Origin: Lachnospiraceae bacterium
GTDB lineage: Bacteria; Bacillota_A; Clostridia; Lachnospirales; Lachnospiraceae
Assembly: GCA_009774465.1 (NCBI GenBank)
Contig: VSNT01000051.1
Span: 1-24,978, forward strand
DNA: 24,978 nucleotides
Direction: 5' to 3'
Below the pieces are notes generated by a model that saw nothing but the letters and a program-made list of their open reading frames with translations, made no database searches and was not told the origin of the DNA. Each line of letters opens with the position of its first letter. Within the stretch, counting starts at the first letter, position 1. The position numbers and the translations under genes are program-made. Positions 8,074 to 14,756 of this stretch are shown piece by piece.

Positions 8074-8726
8074 CACTCTTTTCTTTTAAAAAGTCTGATG
8101 GTCAGTGGGAGGGACAGTAGGAAAGCCAGCAGTGAACCTGAAAATAAAATGGCATTTCCGGTGAGGGTGACAGTAATTCCCGGAGATAGTAATTCAGGCA
8201 GCAGATCATTCGTTATGCTGACAATCACCAGAACAATGCCGAATGCACTCAGCAGAGAAATAATGAAAAAAACTGTGCTTTTCTCACCACCGCTGCAGTA
8301 GAAACAGGGGAAGTAAACAGCGCCCATAAAAAGGCTTATGCTGATTCCAAGTGCAAACATGGAAAGGATATCAACAGGGTAATCAAAGGGACATCCATGA
8401 AAGAGCCAGGACAGACTGACGCCGATTCCGGCAAATACAGTTCCGGTTAACAGCCAGATAACAAAATTTGCGTACAGGCTTTTGACAATGTCCGCCCGTG
8501 TTACCGGCAAAGTCAGTTTATACTTTCCCCATTTTGAGGAAAATTCCTCGTTGGACGCAGTGATTGCGCATACACAAAAACCAATGATTCCTGTCATTGC
8601 AAATCCGATTAAAAGAGACTGGCTAATAACAGCAACGCTGAAAGCGCCAAACAAAAGCATAAAAATAGAGAATATTTTTGCGCCCGCAAAAACAGCCGAT
8701 AAATTGTTTTTCATAAGTCCTGTCAT
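8070..8726 (-). CDS. ABC-2 type membrane permease
   Basis: This 218-aa membrane protein has about six hydrophobic segments. The internal part NEEFSSKWGKYKLTLPVTRADIVKS is typical of the ABC2_membrane_5 group, which pairs with YtrA-regulated ATPases. It probably forms the channel partner of the ATPase encoded at 8790-9671. The start is supported by GGAG five bases upstream of the ATG. The gene ends in Lys/Arg-Glu-Cys, and its stop overlaps the AEC gene's stop. The substrate is unknown; relatives are linked to antimicrobial peptide or envelope stress resistance, or to uptake of small molecules. No terminator separates it from the converging sugar operon. Confidence 0.82.
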   Translation of the reverse strand: MTGLMKNNLSAVFAGAKIFSIFMLLFGAFSVAVISQSLLIGFAMTGIIGFCVCAITASNEEFSSKWGKYKLTLPVTRADIVKSLYANFVIWLLTGTVFAGIGVSLSWLFHGCPFDYPVDILSMFALGISISLFMGAVYFPCFYCSGGEKSTVFFIISLLSAFGIVLVIVSITNDLLPELLSPGITVTLTGNAILFSGSLLAFLLSLPLTIRLFKRKEC

Positions 8727-8740
8727 ATTTGCTCCTATCT

Positions 8741-8803
8741 GCCCGCTTTAGCGGGCGTTCAAATCAGGGAGTTTGAAAGAGTTTTTCTTTCAAACTTGCT
8801 CCC
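8741..8803 (-). repeat. Two stem-loops between ATPase and permease genes
   Basis: GCCCGC (8741-8746) pairs with GCGGGC (8751-8756) over a TTTA loop. AGTTTGAAAG (8770-8779) pairs with CTTTCAAACT (8787-8796) over a 7-nt loop, extendable to GGGAG/CTCCC. The second hairpin includes the ATPase stop codon. On the coding strand the loops contain A runs rather than a terminal T tract, so mRNA processing or translational adjustment fits better than termination. The CCCCTTAAT edge (8802-8810) also occurs in the treR leader hairpin. Confidence 0.6.
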
Positions 8804-9671
8804 CCTTAATGAGTAATAACATAATTTCATCAATGGAAGTATGGTCTATCACAGCGTCTTTATACTTGCGGCCGGCTTCTTTTCCATTTTTAACTAACAC
8901 ATCAATCTGCAGATCCCGCTTTCTATAGGCGAGAATGTCCCCAGGCTCCAGGGCCTGAAACTGACTTTCCTTTAAACGCATAACAGCAAAGTTATATACC
9001 AGATCGTTTTTTGAGGCAGTCATAATGATCTTTCCATTGTGAATAAAGGTAATATAATCTGCAACCTTTTCCAGATCACTTGTGATATGAGAGGATAATA
9101 AAATAGAATGATCTTCCTCCTGCACAAATTCAAGAAAAATATCCAGCATTTCATCGCGCATGATCGGATCAAGTCCGCTGGTTGTCTCATCCAAAATCAG
9201 TAATTGAGGATGATGGGATATTGCGGCGGCAATAGCAAGCTTCATACGCATCCCCCTTGAATAGTGTTTCAGTTTCTGACCGACAGGCAATTGAAACCTG
9301 TCCAGATAGAAGCGAAACAAAGAATCATCCCAATTCCTGTAAAATCCCCGCATAATTTGAGACAACTCTCCGGCGTTCCAATAAGAAGGAAAATTATCCC
9401 CATCATAAACAACACCAATTTTTTCCCGCAGATCAGTGTCCCCATCTTTCATTTCCCTGCCAAATAATTTAATAGTTCCTTCCTTTTTCACAATCGTATT
9501 CAAAATACAGCCGATAGTAGTAGTCTTCCCAGCTCCATTTTCCCCCACAAAACCCAAAATAGATCCATAAGGCAGTGAAAAAGACACATTATCTAATGTA
9601 AAAGCCGATTTCATATTCCTCCGCCCAGGAAAAGTCTTACAAACCCGTTCCACCTCCAATATATAATCCAT
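8790..9671 (-). CDS. ABC transporter ATP-binding protein (YtrB/BcrA-like)
   Basis: This 293-aa cytoplasmic ATPase would energise the ABC-2 permease encoded downstream. Walker A is GENGAGKTT (43-51), the signature is YSRGM (137-141, in place of LSGGQ), Walker B is LLILDE (157-162), the D-loop is SGLDP, and the switch His is in LLSSHI. The Q-loop position reads VVYDGDNF with no Gln, as is common in this subfamily. About 85 residues after the core form an accessory C-terminal domain. ATG 9671 is preceded by GAGGAGG. A 250-bp gap holding a large palindrome separates it from its repressor gene. The export/resistance role is inferred from the family. Confidence 0.87.
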   Translation of the reverse strand: MDYILEVERVCKTFPGRRNMKSAFTLDNVSFSLPYGSILGFVGENGAGKTTTIGCILNTIVKKEGTIKLFGREMKDGDTDLREKIGVVYDGDNFPSYWNAGELSQIMRGFYRNWDDSLFRFYLDRFQLPVGQKLKHYSRGMRMKLAIAAAISHHPQLLILDETTSGLDPIMRDEMLDIFLEFVQEEDHSILLSSHITSDLEKVADYITFIHNGKIIMTASKNDLVYNFAVMRLKESQFQALEPGDILAYRKRDLQIDVLVKNGKEAGRKYKDAVIDHTSIDEIMLLLIKGEQV

Positions 9672-9725
9672 AATCCACCTCCTCGTAATATCGTTTATAG
9701 TTAGTTAGTGATATTTTGCAGCCAG

Positions 9726-9890
9726 CCCGGATAAATTACTAATTCTTAAGGAACCCTTATAAAAACGTCAGCACTTAGCGAGGTTAAGAGTTGCTTGCAA
9801 CTTTTAAGTTGCGGGCAACTCACGAGCTTAGTGCTGCTACGTTTTTACAGAGCGGAAGCGTGGTGACGAAGAATTAGTAATTTATCCGGG
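9726..9890. repeat. 165-bp near-perfect palindromic element
   Basis: The outer arms at 9726-9747 and 9869-9890 are perfect 22-bp inverted repeats beginning CCCGGATAAATTAC. Inward, AAAAACGT pairs with ACGTTTTT, and AGCACTTAGC with GCTTAGTGCT (one mismatch). GAGTTGC (9788-9794) pairs with GCAACTC (9815-9821), and GCAACTT-TT-AAGTTGC (9797-9812) forms the tip. It encodes no protein and has no obvious target-site duplication. It looks like a non-autonomous palindromic repeat (MITE/REP-like) sitting inside an operon, where its RNA would fold into one long hairpin between repressor and ATPase genes. Confidence 0.82.
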
Positions 9891-9921
9891 CGTCCTGCAT
9901 AATACACAAACTCCACCCCCA

Positions 9922-10299
9922 TCAATCCTCATCCAAATAAAACATAGAAAGCAGCTCCACCAGTTTTTCAAGGGAAATATGGTTCATTCGTCCAATTTCG
10001 GCGGCGGTCTGTAAATGCTCCTCTGCAATGCGCTGCTGCTCCTCCTGATAAAATTCTTTATTTTGTGCCGATACAAAGCTGCCCCGCCCTACGGTAGTTT
10101 CAATAAAGCCATCTCTTTGCAGATCTTCATAGGCCTTTTGTACGGTAATAACGCTTACATGAATGGACTTGGCAAGAGAGCGCATGGAGGGAATCGCTTC
10201 TCCGGCCTGCAGTTCGCCACTCATGATCATGGCCTTTATTTGTGATGTGATCTGCTCATAGATTGGTTTGTTGGCATTATTACTGATGATAATTTCCAT
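9922..10299 (-). CDS. YtrA-subfamily GntR transcriptional repressor
   Basis: This 125-aa protein is the usual size for YtrA regulators, which have a winged helix and only a short helical dimerisation tail. The HTH spans about residues 10-75: KPIYEQITSQIKAMIMSGEL, then IPSMRSLAKSIHVSVITVQKAYEDL and the wing TTVGRGSFVS. The tail is acidic. It is the first gene of the cassette, under a promoter whose start region carries a TGTA-N13-TACA operator, so autoregulation together with the ABC genes is expected. AAAGGAT provides the ribosome site. In B. subtilis, YtrA controls a similar ABC cassette that responds to cell-wall antibiotics; the inducer here is unknown. Confidence 0.88.
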   Translation of the reverse strand: MEIIISNNANKPIYEQITSQIKAMIMSGELQAGEAIPSMRSLAKSIHVSVITVQKAYEDLQRDGFIETTVGRGSFVSAQNKEFYQEEQQRIAEEHLQTAAEIGRMNHISLEKLVELLSMFYLDED

Positions 10300-10321
10300 A
10301 GTATGGGTTATCCTTTATAAG

Positions 10322-10370
10322 TGTACTTATTGAACAAGTACATTATAGTCAATTTGATGTGCGTTGTCAA
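10322..10370 (-). promoter_or_regulatory. Promoter and YtrA-type operator of the ABC cassette
   Basis: On the minus strand TTGACA (10370-10365) and TATAAT (10347-10342) are exactly 17 bp apart, a full consensus promoter. A 21-bp inverted repeat at 10322-10342, matching at 18 positions, reads TGTACTT ... AAGTACA with TGTA-N13-TACA ends. It begins at the -10 box and covers the start point. The spacing agrees with operators known for YtrA-type regulators. Confidence 0.85.
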
Positions 10371-10419
10371 CAAACACATGATAAAAACGTAATAACAAAA
10401 ATTTGTTTTGCTTTTATTG

Positions 10420-10448
10420 TTGACATCAAAAGACGTAACACTTATAAT
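10420..10448 (+). promoter_or_regulatory. Promoter of the Rpn-family gene
   Basis: TTGACA (10420-10425) and TATAAT (10443-10448) with a 17-bp spacer form a full consensus promoter, facing away from the repressor promoter 50 bp to the left. Transcription would start near 10455 and give a leader of roughly 158 nt before ATG 10613. The leader contains AACCGG/CCGGTT (about 10504-10521) and a GAAGACTTC palindrome; I recognise no riboswitch class in it. Confidence 0.78.
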
Positions 10449-10612
10449 TAACTTATTCGAAGGAAGACTTCAAAGTGGAATCTATGTTCCGTTCGGGACA
10501 GATAACCGGGGATATCCGGTTTCGGCGTGTCAGCCATATTTCACAGGCAAAACAGAAAATGGCTGTAGCACCTGGAGCTATACGGTGTAAAAGAGCGGCC
10601 GGAAAGGGGTAT

Positions 10613-11536
10613 ATGGGAAAAAAGGATTTGGCAGGGAAAGATTTTTTTGCTGATCGTAAGAGGTTTGCAGAACTGCTTAACGTTGTTATTTACCAGGGAA
10701 AAGAGGTTATCTGTGCAGAAGGGATTGAATACATACACAGGCGCTATCCGTCATTTTCCGGGAACGGAGAGATGAGCAGGGATATATTAATGAAGGACAG
10801 GGAACGGAATATCTATTACGGATTGGAGCTGGAAACAGAATCTGATTATAGTATGCCGGAACGGGTGATGGTTTATGATGCCTGTGAGTTTGAGCACAGA
10901 ATTAAAGGAATCAGAAAAAGAAAGACGGAAGAAAGGCAGAAAGAAGAAAAACTGGATTATCGGGAAAAGAAGAGCAGAATAGGTGAAAGTGACTTTCTTC
11001 TGCCGGTAGTGACAGTGGTATTGTATTTGGGAACCGGTCATTTTGAGGGCAGACAGAAATTATCAGAGTTATATAACATTCCAAAGGAAATGCAGAATAT
11101 TCTTGGTGATAAGCTGCCGGACTATAAATTTATACTGGCAGAAGCAGATTTTCTTGATGCAGGAGCTTTTAAAACTGATTTAAAAGACTTTTTTACTGCA
11201 ATGCAATGTCGGAATGATAAGGCAAAATTAAAAGAACTGATAAAAACAGAAAGATTTCTGCGGATGAAGGAAGATACCGCATGGGCGGTGGCCATATACC
11301 TGGACAGAAAACTGTTAACGGAAAAAATTAAGAAGGAGGGACTAACTGTGTGTAAAGCACTGGATGAACTTTTGAAGGATGAAAGAATGGAAGGAAAATC
11401 AGAAGGAAGGATGGAAGGAGAAAGAAAAGAACGAATTTCCATTGTTCGAAATATGGTTCGTGAGGGGATGGATTATGAGCTGATTCGTAAGATAACAGGC
11501 TGCAGTGCGAAGGAACTTTCTATGGCGGTAAAGTAA
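10613..11536 (+). CDS. Rpn-family recombination-promoting nuclease (PD-(D/E)XK), transposase-31-like
   Basis: This 307-aa protein belongs to the Rpn/YhgA-like family of PD-(D/E)XK nucleases, which are abundant and often multicopy in Lachnospiraceae. Family-like parts are FFADRKRFAELLNVVIYQG at the start and YYGLELETESDYSMPERVMVYDA, where ELETE aligns with the active-site ExQ-type strand. Also family-like are LLPVVTVVLYLGTGHFEG and a charged C-terminal tail with the repeat EGKSEGRMEGE before a helical IRKITG motif. The E-x-E in place of the usual E-x-Q makes activity uncertain. I prefer ATG 10613 (GGAAAGGGG four bases upstream) over the in-frame ATG 10475, whose 46 extra residues look non-coding. 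It has its own promoter and terminator and no functional link to the sugar genes. Confidence 0.82.
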   Translation: MGKKDLAGKDFFADRKRFAELLNVVIYQGKEVICAEGIEYIHRRYPSFSGNGEMSRDILMKDRERNIYYGLELETESDYSMPERVMVYDACEFEHRIKGIRKRKTEERQKEEKLDYREKKSRIGESDFLLPVVTVVLYLGTGHFEGRQKLSELYNIPKEMQNILGDKLPDYKFILAEADFLDAGAFKTDLKDFFTAMQCRNDKAKLKELIKTERFLRMKEDTAWAVAIYLDRKLLTEKIKKEGLTVCKALDELLKDERMEGKSEGRMEGERKERISIVRNMVREGMDYELIRKITGCSAKELSMAVK

Positions 11537-11618
11537 CTAAATGATGTTTCCGTTCTAAATCCATTTTTAGCTCTTCTGTTAAGGCAGATAAGCTACAGAA
11601 TCATGGCAAAACAAAAAC

Positions 11619-11650
11619 AACCCGGAACTGGAAATTCCGGGTTATATTTT
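11619..11650. terminator. Bidirectional intrinsic terminator between rpn-like gene and treR
   Basis: AACCCGGAA (11619-11627) pairs with TTCCGGGTT (11635-11643) over a 7-nt loop. ATATTTTTT follows on the plus strand, and the minus strand reads into TTGTTTTTGTTTT. It can therefore serve both the gene ending at 11536 and treR, which ends at 11703. Confidence 0.85.
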
Positions 11651-11702
11651 TTAACCGTTTATAGCTTTTGTAATGCCTGCAAACAAAAGGCATGGGCTAA
11701 AA

Positions 11703-12434
11703 TCAAATTGATTTTCGTACCGCATTGTCATAAAAACGAAAATAATCCGGGCGGTGTCGGGACTGTGTATATTCAAACATGACACCGTCGCTATTGTAGG
11801 TCTGACTGCTGATTACAGCCATACAATTATAATCTTCGACATTCATCTTCAAATATTTTTCATCAATCTGCGTCATTTTTTCCACGGTCATGATTCGCTT
11901 GCTGTTTACGATTGTCATGTGCAGTGTTTCTTCCAGGTATTGATAAATAGAGTTTTCCGCAATTTCTTTTGTGAGGCCGGGAATGACTTCTTTTAAGAAA
12001 TAGTTATGGTTAAGAATCAGCGGCATGTCATCCAGATAATGGAGACGCTGGATATAATAAACGTCAGTGCCTGCGGGAAAACCTGTATATAGAGACTGCT
12101 TTTTGCTGATTGCAAACTCGGTGAACAAAAGGACTTTGGTAAAGGCGCGGTGACCGTTGCGCACAGCGGATTCCCGGAAACTTTCGATTTCCCCGATGGT
12201 GAAAGCAGTCTGCGTGACTGGCTGATAGATATTTCGTACTCCTTTTCCCTGCATGGTCTGCACATAGCCGTCAGTTACCAGGCGGGCCACCGCCCGGCGC
12301 AGAGTATTGCGGGAGCAGTCATAGGTTTGGATCAGCGTATTTTCCGAAGGAAGAAGCTCCTGATAAGCGAAGACATCATCTTCAATTTTCTGTTTTAAAT
12401 CTTTGTATATCGTTTCATATATTGATTTTGGCAT
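11703..12434 (-). CDS. treR: Trehalose operon repressor, GntR family (HutC/UTRA type)
   Basis: This 243-aa regulator is divergent from the trehalose PTS gene. Residues 1-70 form the winged helix (LLPSENTLIQTYDCSRNTLRRA, wing MQGKGVRN). Residues about 85-238 form a UTRA ligand domain, ending with a strand containing FEYTQSRHRPDYFRFY, which is very typical of TreR. The known effector of Gram-positive TreR is trehalose 6-phosphate, which releases the repressor. Operators of the ACTTGTTTAAACAAGT type lie at 12696-12780 beside both promoters, so it may also adjust its own synthesis. The ribosome site GGAG is 12 bases upstream, slightly far. Its 5' leader contains a large inverted-repeat element. 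Identification rests on the UTRA-type repressor together with the tre gene context. Confidence 0.9.
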   Translation of the reverse strand: MPKSIYETIYKDLKQKIEDDVFAYQELLPSENTLIQTYDCSRNTLRRAVARLVTDGYVQTMQGKGVRNIYQPVTQTAFTIGEIESFRESAVRNGHRAFTKVLLFTEFAISKKQSLYTGFPAGTDVYYIQRLHYLDDMPLILNHNYFLKEVIPGLTKEIAENSIYQYLEETLHMTIVNSKRIMTVEKMTQIDEKYLKMNVEDYNCMAVISSQTYNSDGVMFEYTQSRHRPDYFRFYDNAVRKSI

Positions 12435-12490
12435 TTTACAGATATACTCCCTTCAAAGCATTCTGATTTTTTGTAAATGGCAGTTTGTGA

Positions 12491-12656
12491 TAGTTCAGAC
12501 GTGCCATTCGTAAAAGCGTCTGCTTCGCATCCGTCGCTATATGTGCAGCTCATCTTTTACTTCATTTGAGGGCGCTCCGCTCATGAAATCATAATTAAGG
12601 GGTTTTGAGAGCAAGCTCTCACGCCCCTTAATCATGATTTCATGGCAGAACTGTTG
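12491..12656. repeat. Composite inverted-repeat element in the treR leader
   Basis: The core is a hairpin at 12582-12644. CATGAAATCAT pairs with ATGATTTCATG, then ATTAAGGGG with CCCCTTAAT, then GAGAGC with GCTCTC, leaving a two-base AA loop and only a few mismatches. Outer parts also mirror each other: AGTTC...TGCCAT (about 12493-12507) against ATGGCAGAACT (12642-12652), and GTAAAAG (12510-12516) against CTTTTAC (12554-12560). The total of about 165 bp is the same size as the element at 9726-9890, but the sequence is mostly different. This accounts for the longest gene-free stretch of the window (12435-12806), together with the promoters and operators on its right. Confidence 0.72.
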
Positions 12657-12664
12657 TAAGTTAT

Positions 12665-12693
12665 ATTATAGAAACCGAGTGGGGAAATGTCAA
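12665..12693 (-). promoter_or_regulatory. treR promoter
   Basis: On the minus strand TTGACA (12693-12688) and TATAAT (12670-12665) are spaced 17 bp apart, a full consensus promoter. Transcription would begin around 12658, right at the edge of the inverted-repeat element, leaving a leader of about 224 nt before the treR ATG. The first TreR box (12696-12711) abuts the -35. Confidence 0.83.
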
Positions 12694-12695
12694 TA

Positions 12696-12780
12696 ACTTG
12701 TTTAAACAAATTTTGTGAAAACTGTTAACATGTTTAAACAAGTATGATATAACAAAATCAGAAAACATGTTTAAACAAGT
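12696..12780 (+). promoter_or_regulatory. Trehalose PTS promoter with three TreR operators
   Basis: Three near-identical 16-bp palindromes occur: ACTTGTTTAAACAAAT (12696-12711), ACATGTTTAAACAAGT (12728-12743) and the same sequence at 12765-12780, all centred on TGTTTAAACA. The promoter is TTAACA (12725-12730), a 17-bp spacer, then TATAAC (12748-12753). Box 2 fills the spacer, box 3 lies just after the start point, and box 1 lies upstream beside the treR -35. The arrangement predicts tight repression without trehalose. Confidence 0.88.
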
Positions 12781-12806
12781 TAAAATATGAGTGGAGGAAG
12801 GAAAGT

Positions 12807-14744
12807 ATGGGGAAATATGCAGAGGACGCAAAGCAGTTGTTACAACTGGTAGGCGGAAAAGAAAACATTGCAGCAGTTTCACATTGTATGACAAGAATGC
12901 GCTTCGCGCTGGTGGAGCCGGGGAAGGCGGATGTGAAGGCCATTGAAGCAATGAAAGTAGTAAAGGGAAGTTTTACACAGTCAGGGCAATTTCAGGTAAT
13001 TATAGGCAATACAGTAGCCGATTTTTATAATGACTTTGTAAAAGAAGCAGGAATTGAAGGTGTATCCAAAGATGCGGTAAAGCAGGCGGCAAAGAAAAAT
13101 CAGAATGTACTACAGAGGGTGATTACTGCGCTGGCAGAGATTTTTGCGCCGCTGATACCGGCAATTATCACAGGCGGTTTGATTTTTGGGTTTAGAAACT
13201 GTATTGACAGTTTGTATCTGTTTGAAAACGGAACGAAAACTTTGTGTGATATCAGCCAGTTTTGGGCAGGCATTGACAGCTTTTTATGGCTGATTGGGGA
13301 AGCGGTATTTCATATGCTTCCGGTGGGAATCTGCTGGTCCGTGACAAGGAAGATGGGAACCACTCAAATGCTTGGAATTGTTCTTGGTCTGACACTGGTG
13401 TCCGGGCAGTTGTTAAATGCATATGCAGTTGCAGGAACAGCGGCAGCAGATATTCCAAAATGGAATTTTGGCGGTTTTCAGGTTAATATGATAGGGTATC
13501 AGGGGCAGGTTATTCCTGCAATTCTGGCAGCATTTACATTGGTATATTTGGAAAGGTTTTTCCGCAAAATTACGCCCCAGGTGATTTCCATGATTGTTGT
13601 GCCATTTTTCAGCCTGTTATTGTCAGTTATGGCGGCACATTTTGTATTAGGTCCTATTGGCTGGAAAATCGGGGCGGTGGTTTCCTCAGTTGTATATGCA
13701 GGAATTACAGGAACGTTTAAAGTTGTATTTGGTGCGGTATTTGGTGTTATTTATGCGCCTCTTGTGATAACAGGGCTTCATCATATGTCAAATGCCATTG
13801 ACTTACAGTTAATTGCAGATTATGGCGGAACCATGCTGTGGCCCATGATTGCATTGTCCAATATTGCACAGGGCTCTGCTGTTCTTGGAATGATCTGGCT
13901 GCAAAGAAAAGATCCGGAGGCACAGGAAGTAAATATTCCGGCGTGTATTTCCTGCTATCTTGGGGTTACGGAACCTGCAATTTTCGGTGTAAACTTAAAG
14001 AGAGGATTTCCCTTTGTCTGTGGGATGATCGGCTCCGGTATTGCGGCAATTGTGTGCGTTGCCACAGGGACCACAGCAAACGCCATCGGCGTGGGAGGAA
14101 TTCCCGGTATCCTGTCCATTCAGCCGAAGTATATGGCTTCCTTTGCTATTTGTATGGCGATTGCTCTTGCAGTTCCATTTTTATTGACAACAGTAGTTGG
14201 GGGAAAACGCCTGAAAGCAGACAGGATAGATGAGGCATCAGGCGATATGGATTTTGAGGTAAATGAAAAGGAAGAAAATAAGACGCCGCTGAATCAGTTA
14301 ACAGCATTTTTATCCGGAAAAGCAATTCCCTTATCGGAAGTTGGAGATGGTGTTTTTTCAGAAGGAATCATGGGCGATGGGATGGCAATTATCCCGGAAA
14401 ATGATATGCTGTATGCACCGGCGGATGCACAGGTTGCAGTGATGATGCCTAAGTCCCGGCATGCCTGCGGACTTAAGCTGGAAAACGGCATGGAAGTTCT
14501 GCTGCATATTGGAATTGACACTGTAGGCATGAACGGGGATGGATTTGAATATCTGGTACAGGAAGGACAGAAGATCAGTGCAGGAACACCGTTAATTAAG
14601 TTTGACAGGGCAAAGATTAAAGCGGCAGGCCATCCGGATGTGACCATATGTGTTATTACTGATGAGGGAAATGCAAAAGATATTCAGTTTAACATCGGAA
14701 TGCATGTAAAAGAAAAAGAGACAGTAGTGGCAAAGTTCAAATAA
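12807..14744 (+). CDS. treP: Trehalose-specific PTS permease EIIBCA
   Basis: This 645-aa membrane protein imports trehalose as trehalose 6-phosphate. Domain order is EIIB (about 1-85, phosphorylated C27 in SHCMTRMRF), EIIC (about 105-470, multispanning, with TGLHHMSNAIDLQL and GVTEPAIFGVN) and a C-terminal EIIA-glucose type domain (about 500-645). The two EIIA histidines are H552 (RHACGL) and H567 (LLHIGIDTV, phospho-acceptor), spaced 15 residues apart as in E. coli EIIA-Glc. The HHMSNAIDLQLI segment is the trehalose-type form, where sucrose proteins have HHMYNVIE. B. subtilis TreP lacks the fused EIIA, so this version is self-contained. The start has GGAGG nine bases upstream. treA follows after 12 bases, with its ribosome site overlapping this stop. 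Confidence 0.9.
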   Translation: MGKYAEDAKQLLQLVGGKENIAAVSHCMTRMRFALVEPGKADVKAIEAMKVVKGSFTQSGQFQVIIGNTVADFYNDFVKEAGIEGVSKDAVKQAAKKNQNVLQRVITALAEIFAPLIPAIITGGLIFGFRNCIDSLYLFENGTKTLCDISQFWAGIDSFLWLIGEAVFHMLPVGICWSVTRKMGTTQMLGIVLGLTLVSGQLLNAYAVAGTAAADIPKWNFGGFQVNMIGYQGQVIPAILAAFTLVYLERFFRKITPQVISMIVVPFFSLLLSVMAAHFVLGPIGWKIGAVVSSVVYAGITGTFKVVFGAVFGVIYAPLVITGLHHMSNAIDLQLIADYGGTMLWPMIALSNIAQGSAVLGMIWLQRKDPEAQEVNIPACISCYLGVTEPAIFGVNLKRGFPFVCGMIGSGIAAIVCVATGTTANAIGVGGIPGILSIQPKYMASFAICMAIALAVPFLLTTVVGGKRLKADRIDEASGDMDFEVNEKEENKTPLNQLTAFLSGKAIPLSEVGDGVFSEGIMGDGMAIIPENDMLYAPADAQVAVMMPKSRHACGLKLENGMEVLLHIGIDTVGMNGDGFEYLVQEGQKISAGTPLIKFDRAKIKAAGHPDVTICVITDEGNAKDIQFNIGMHVKEKETVVAKFK

Positions 14745-14756
14745 AGGAGTTGCAAA

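Noticed and set aside
10475..10612. 46-residue N-terminal extension of the Rpn-family protein
   Set aside because: The family start matches the ATG at 10613 with GGAAAGGGG upstream; the extension is basic and has no recognisable pattern.
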